Positions 6,219 to 6,393 of a stretch of DNA of 6,393 bases are shown one piece after another. A program made the position numbers and the translations under genes. Within the stretch, counting starts at the first letter, position 1. Every line of letters starts with the position of its first letter. The notes under the pieces were generated by a model, which ran no database searches, was not told the DNA's origin, and was given only the letters and a program-made list of their open reading frames with translations. This stretch comes from an uncultured Clostridia bacterium (GTDB lineage Bacteria > Bacillota > Clostridia > Christensenellales > Borkfalkiaceae), in contig CAKQMM010000068.1 of assembly GCA_934254755.1 (NCBI GenBank), positions 1 through 6,393 on the forward strand. Direction: 5' to 3'.

Positions 6219-6232
6219 AACCGTTTTCGCTT

Positions 6233-6264
6233 AAAAAACAAAACGGGGGATATAATATCCCCCG
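6233..6264 (-). terminator. Rho-independent terminator of the FMN riboswitch
   Basis: On the minus strand, a near-perfect palindrome (6244-6264) folds into a CGGGGGATA/TATCCCCCG stem with a 3-nt loop, followed by TTTTGTTTTTT (6233-6243). It ends 14 bases before the ribU ATG. Its 3' arm is shared with the antiterminator, so it should form when FMN is bound and stop transcription before ribU. Confidence 0.93.
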
Positions 6265-6289
6265 AAGATTCTAACGCGATTATACCTCC
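6246..6289 (-). promoter_or_regulatory. Antiterminator of the FMN riboswitch
   Basis: The aptamer-closing strand and its continuation, GGAGGTATAAT (6279-6289 on the minus strand), can pair with ATTATATCCCC in the terminator 3' arm (6246-6256). Ten of eleven positions pair, one of them G-U; the single mismatch is A-C. This is mutually exclusive with the terminator stem, and the GGAGG part is the 3' strand of aptamer helix P1. Low FMN should therefore favour the antiterminator and ribU expression. Confidence 0.8.
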
Positions 6290-6393
6290 TTTTCACGTCC
6301 GGACTTTGCCGATAAAACTTGCGTTTTTCGGTTCACCGTCGGTCGAAGAATTTCGCTTCGTCGTGGGGATAACCCCTTGCAGACTATACTGCC
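6285..6393 (-). promoter_or_regulatory. FMN riboswitch (RFN element), 5' end outside window
   Basis: Minus-strand blocks match the RFN aptamer in order. GGCAGTATAGTCTGCAAG (about 6376-6393) corresponds to the CGGCGGTAAAGCCCGCGAGC region. A short variable stem GGGG-TTAT-CCCC (6365-6376) follows. Then come GAAGCGAAATTCTTCGACCG with ACGGT (6335-6359), a variable hairpin closed by a GCAA loop (6309-6331), and AAAGTCCGGACG (6296-6307) before the P1 3' strand GGAGG (6285-6289). The first ~30 nt (P1 5' strand and first hairpin) lie beyond the right edge. It binds flavin mononucleotide and controls ribU by transcription attenuation, shutting off riboflavin uptake when FMN is plentiful. Covarying changes such as CGGCGGT to GGCAGT with GCCCGCG to GTCTGCA keep the pairing. 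Confidence 0.92.

Noticed and set aside
6285..6289. GGAGG in the riboswitch as a ribosome binding site for a leader peptide
   Set aside because: No ATG, GTG or TTG follows at workable spacing with a useful frame. The motif is explained as the P1/antiterminator strand.

Overview
The window reads as one leftward (minus-strand) gene cluster from a member of the Bacillota, most likely an uncultured Clostridia-type bacterium. The evidence is an ECF-type riboflavin transporter under an FMN riboswitch, Gram-positive-style Shine-Dalgarno sites, a membrane-fused MurF variant, and an RNase P RNA of the ancestral type A architecture (Bacilli normally have type B). No mobile element, CRISPR array, tRNA or plus-strand gene is supported.

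Transcription order runs from high to low coordinates. At the right edge lies an FMN riboswitch whose first ~30 nt are outside the window (about 6285-6393). It is followed by an antiterminator/terminator switch (6233-6289) and ribU (5604-6218), the riboflavin S component. Next come tsaE (5179-5577), tsaB (4574-5182) and rimI (4143-4577), joined by two 4-nt ATGA overlaps. After these come an alpha/beta hydrolase (3387-4106), murF (1697-3385, one base after the hydrolase stop) and a ddl-type ligase (402-1523). A 238-nt intergenic stretch holds a weak terminator-like hairpin, a structured repeat-like sequence and a strong sigma-A promoter. That promoter drives rnpB, which runs off the left edge (1-163).

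Functionally there are four blocks: vitamin B2 uptake with FMN feedback; the TsaB/TsaE part of the t6A tRNA-modification machinery plus the RimI acetyltransferase (tsaD is not in the window); the end of peptidoglycan precursor synthesis, where Ddl makes the D-Ala-D-Ala that MurF adds to the muropeptide; and RNase P RNA.

The points most worth a second look are these. (1) The hydrolase has no ATG, GTG or TTG start compatible with a complete fold, but has a well-placed GGAG before an in-frame AUA. (2) A promoter-like pair upstream of tsaE would put transcription start on or next to the ATG, giving a leaderless mRNA that frees the housekeeping genes from FMN control. (3) MurF has five predicted membrane segments in place of the usual UDP-substrate-binding domain. 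(4) The Ddl has a non-canonical omega loop. I found no clear sign of a wholly new system; the gene content is mostly housekeeping.
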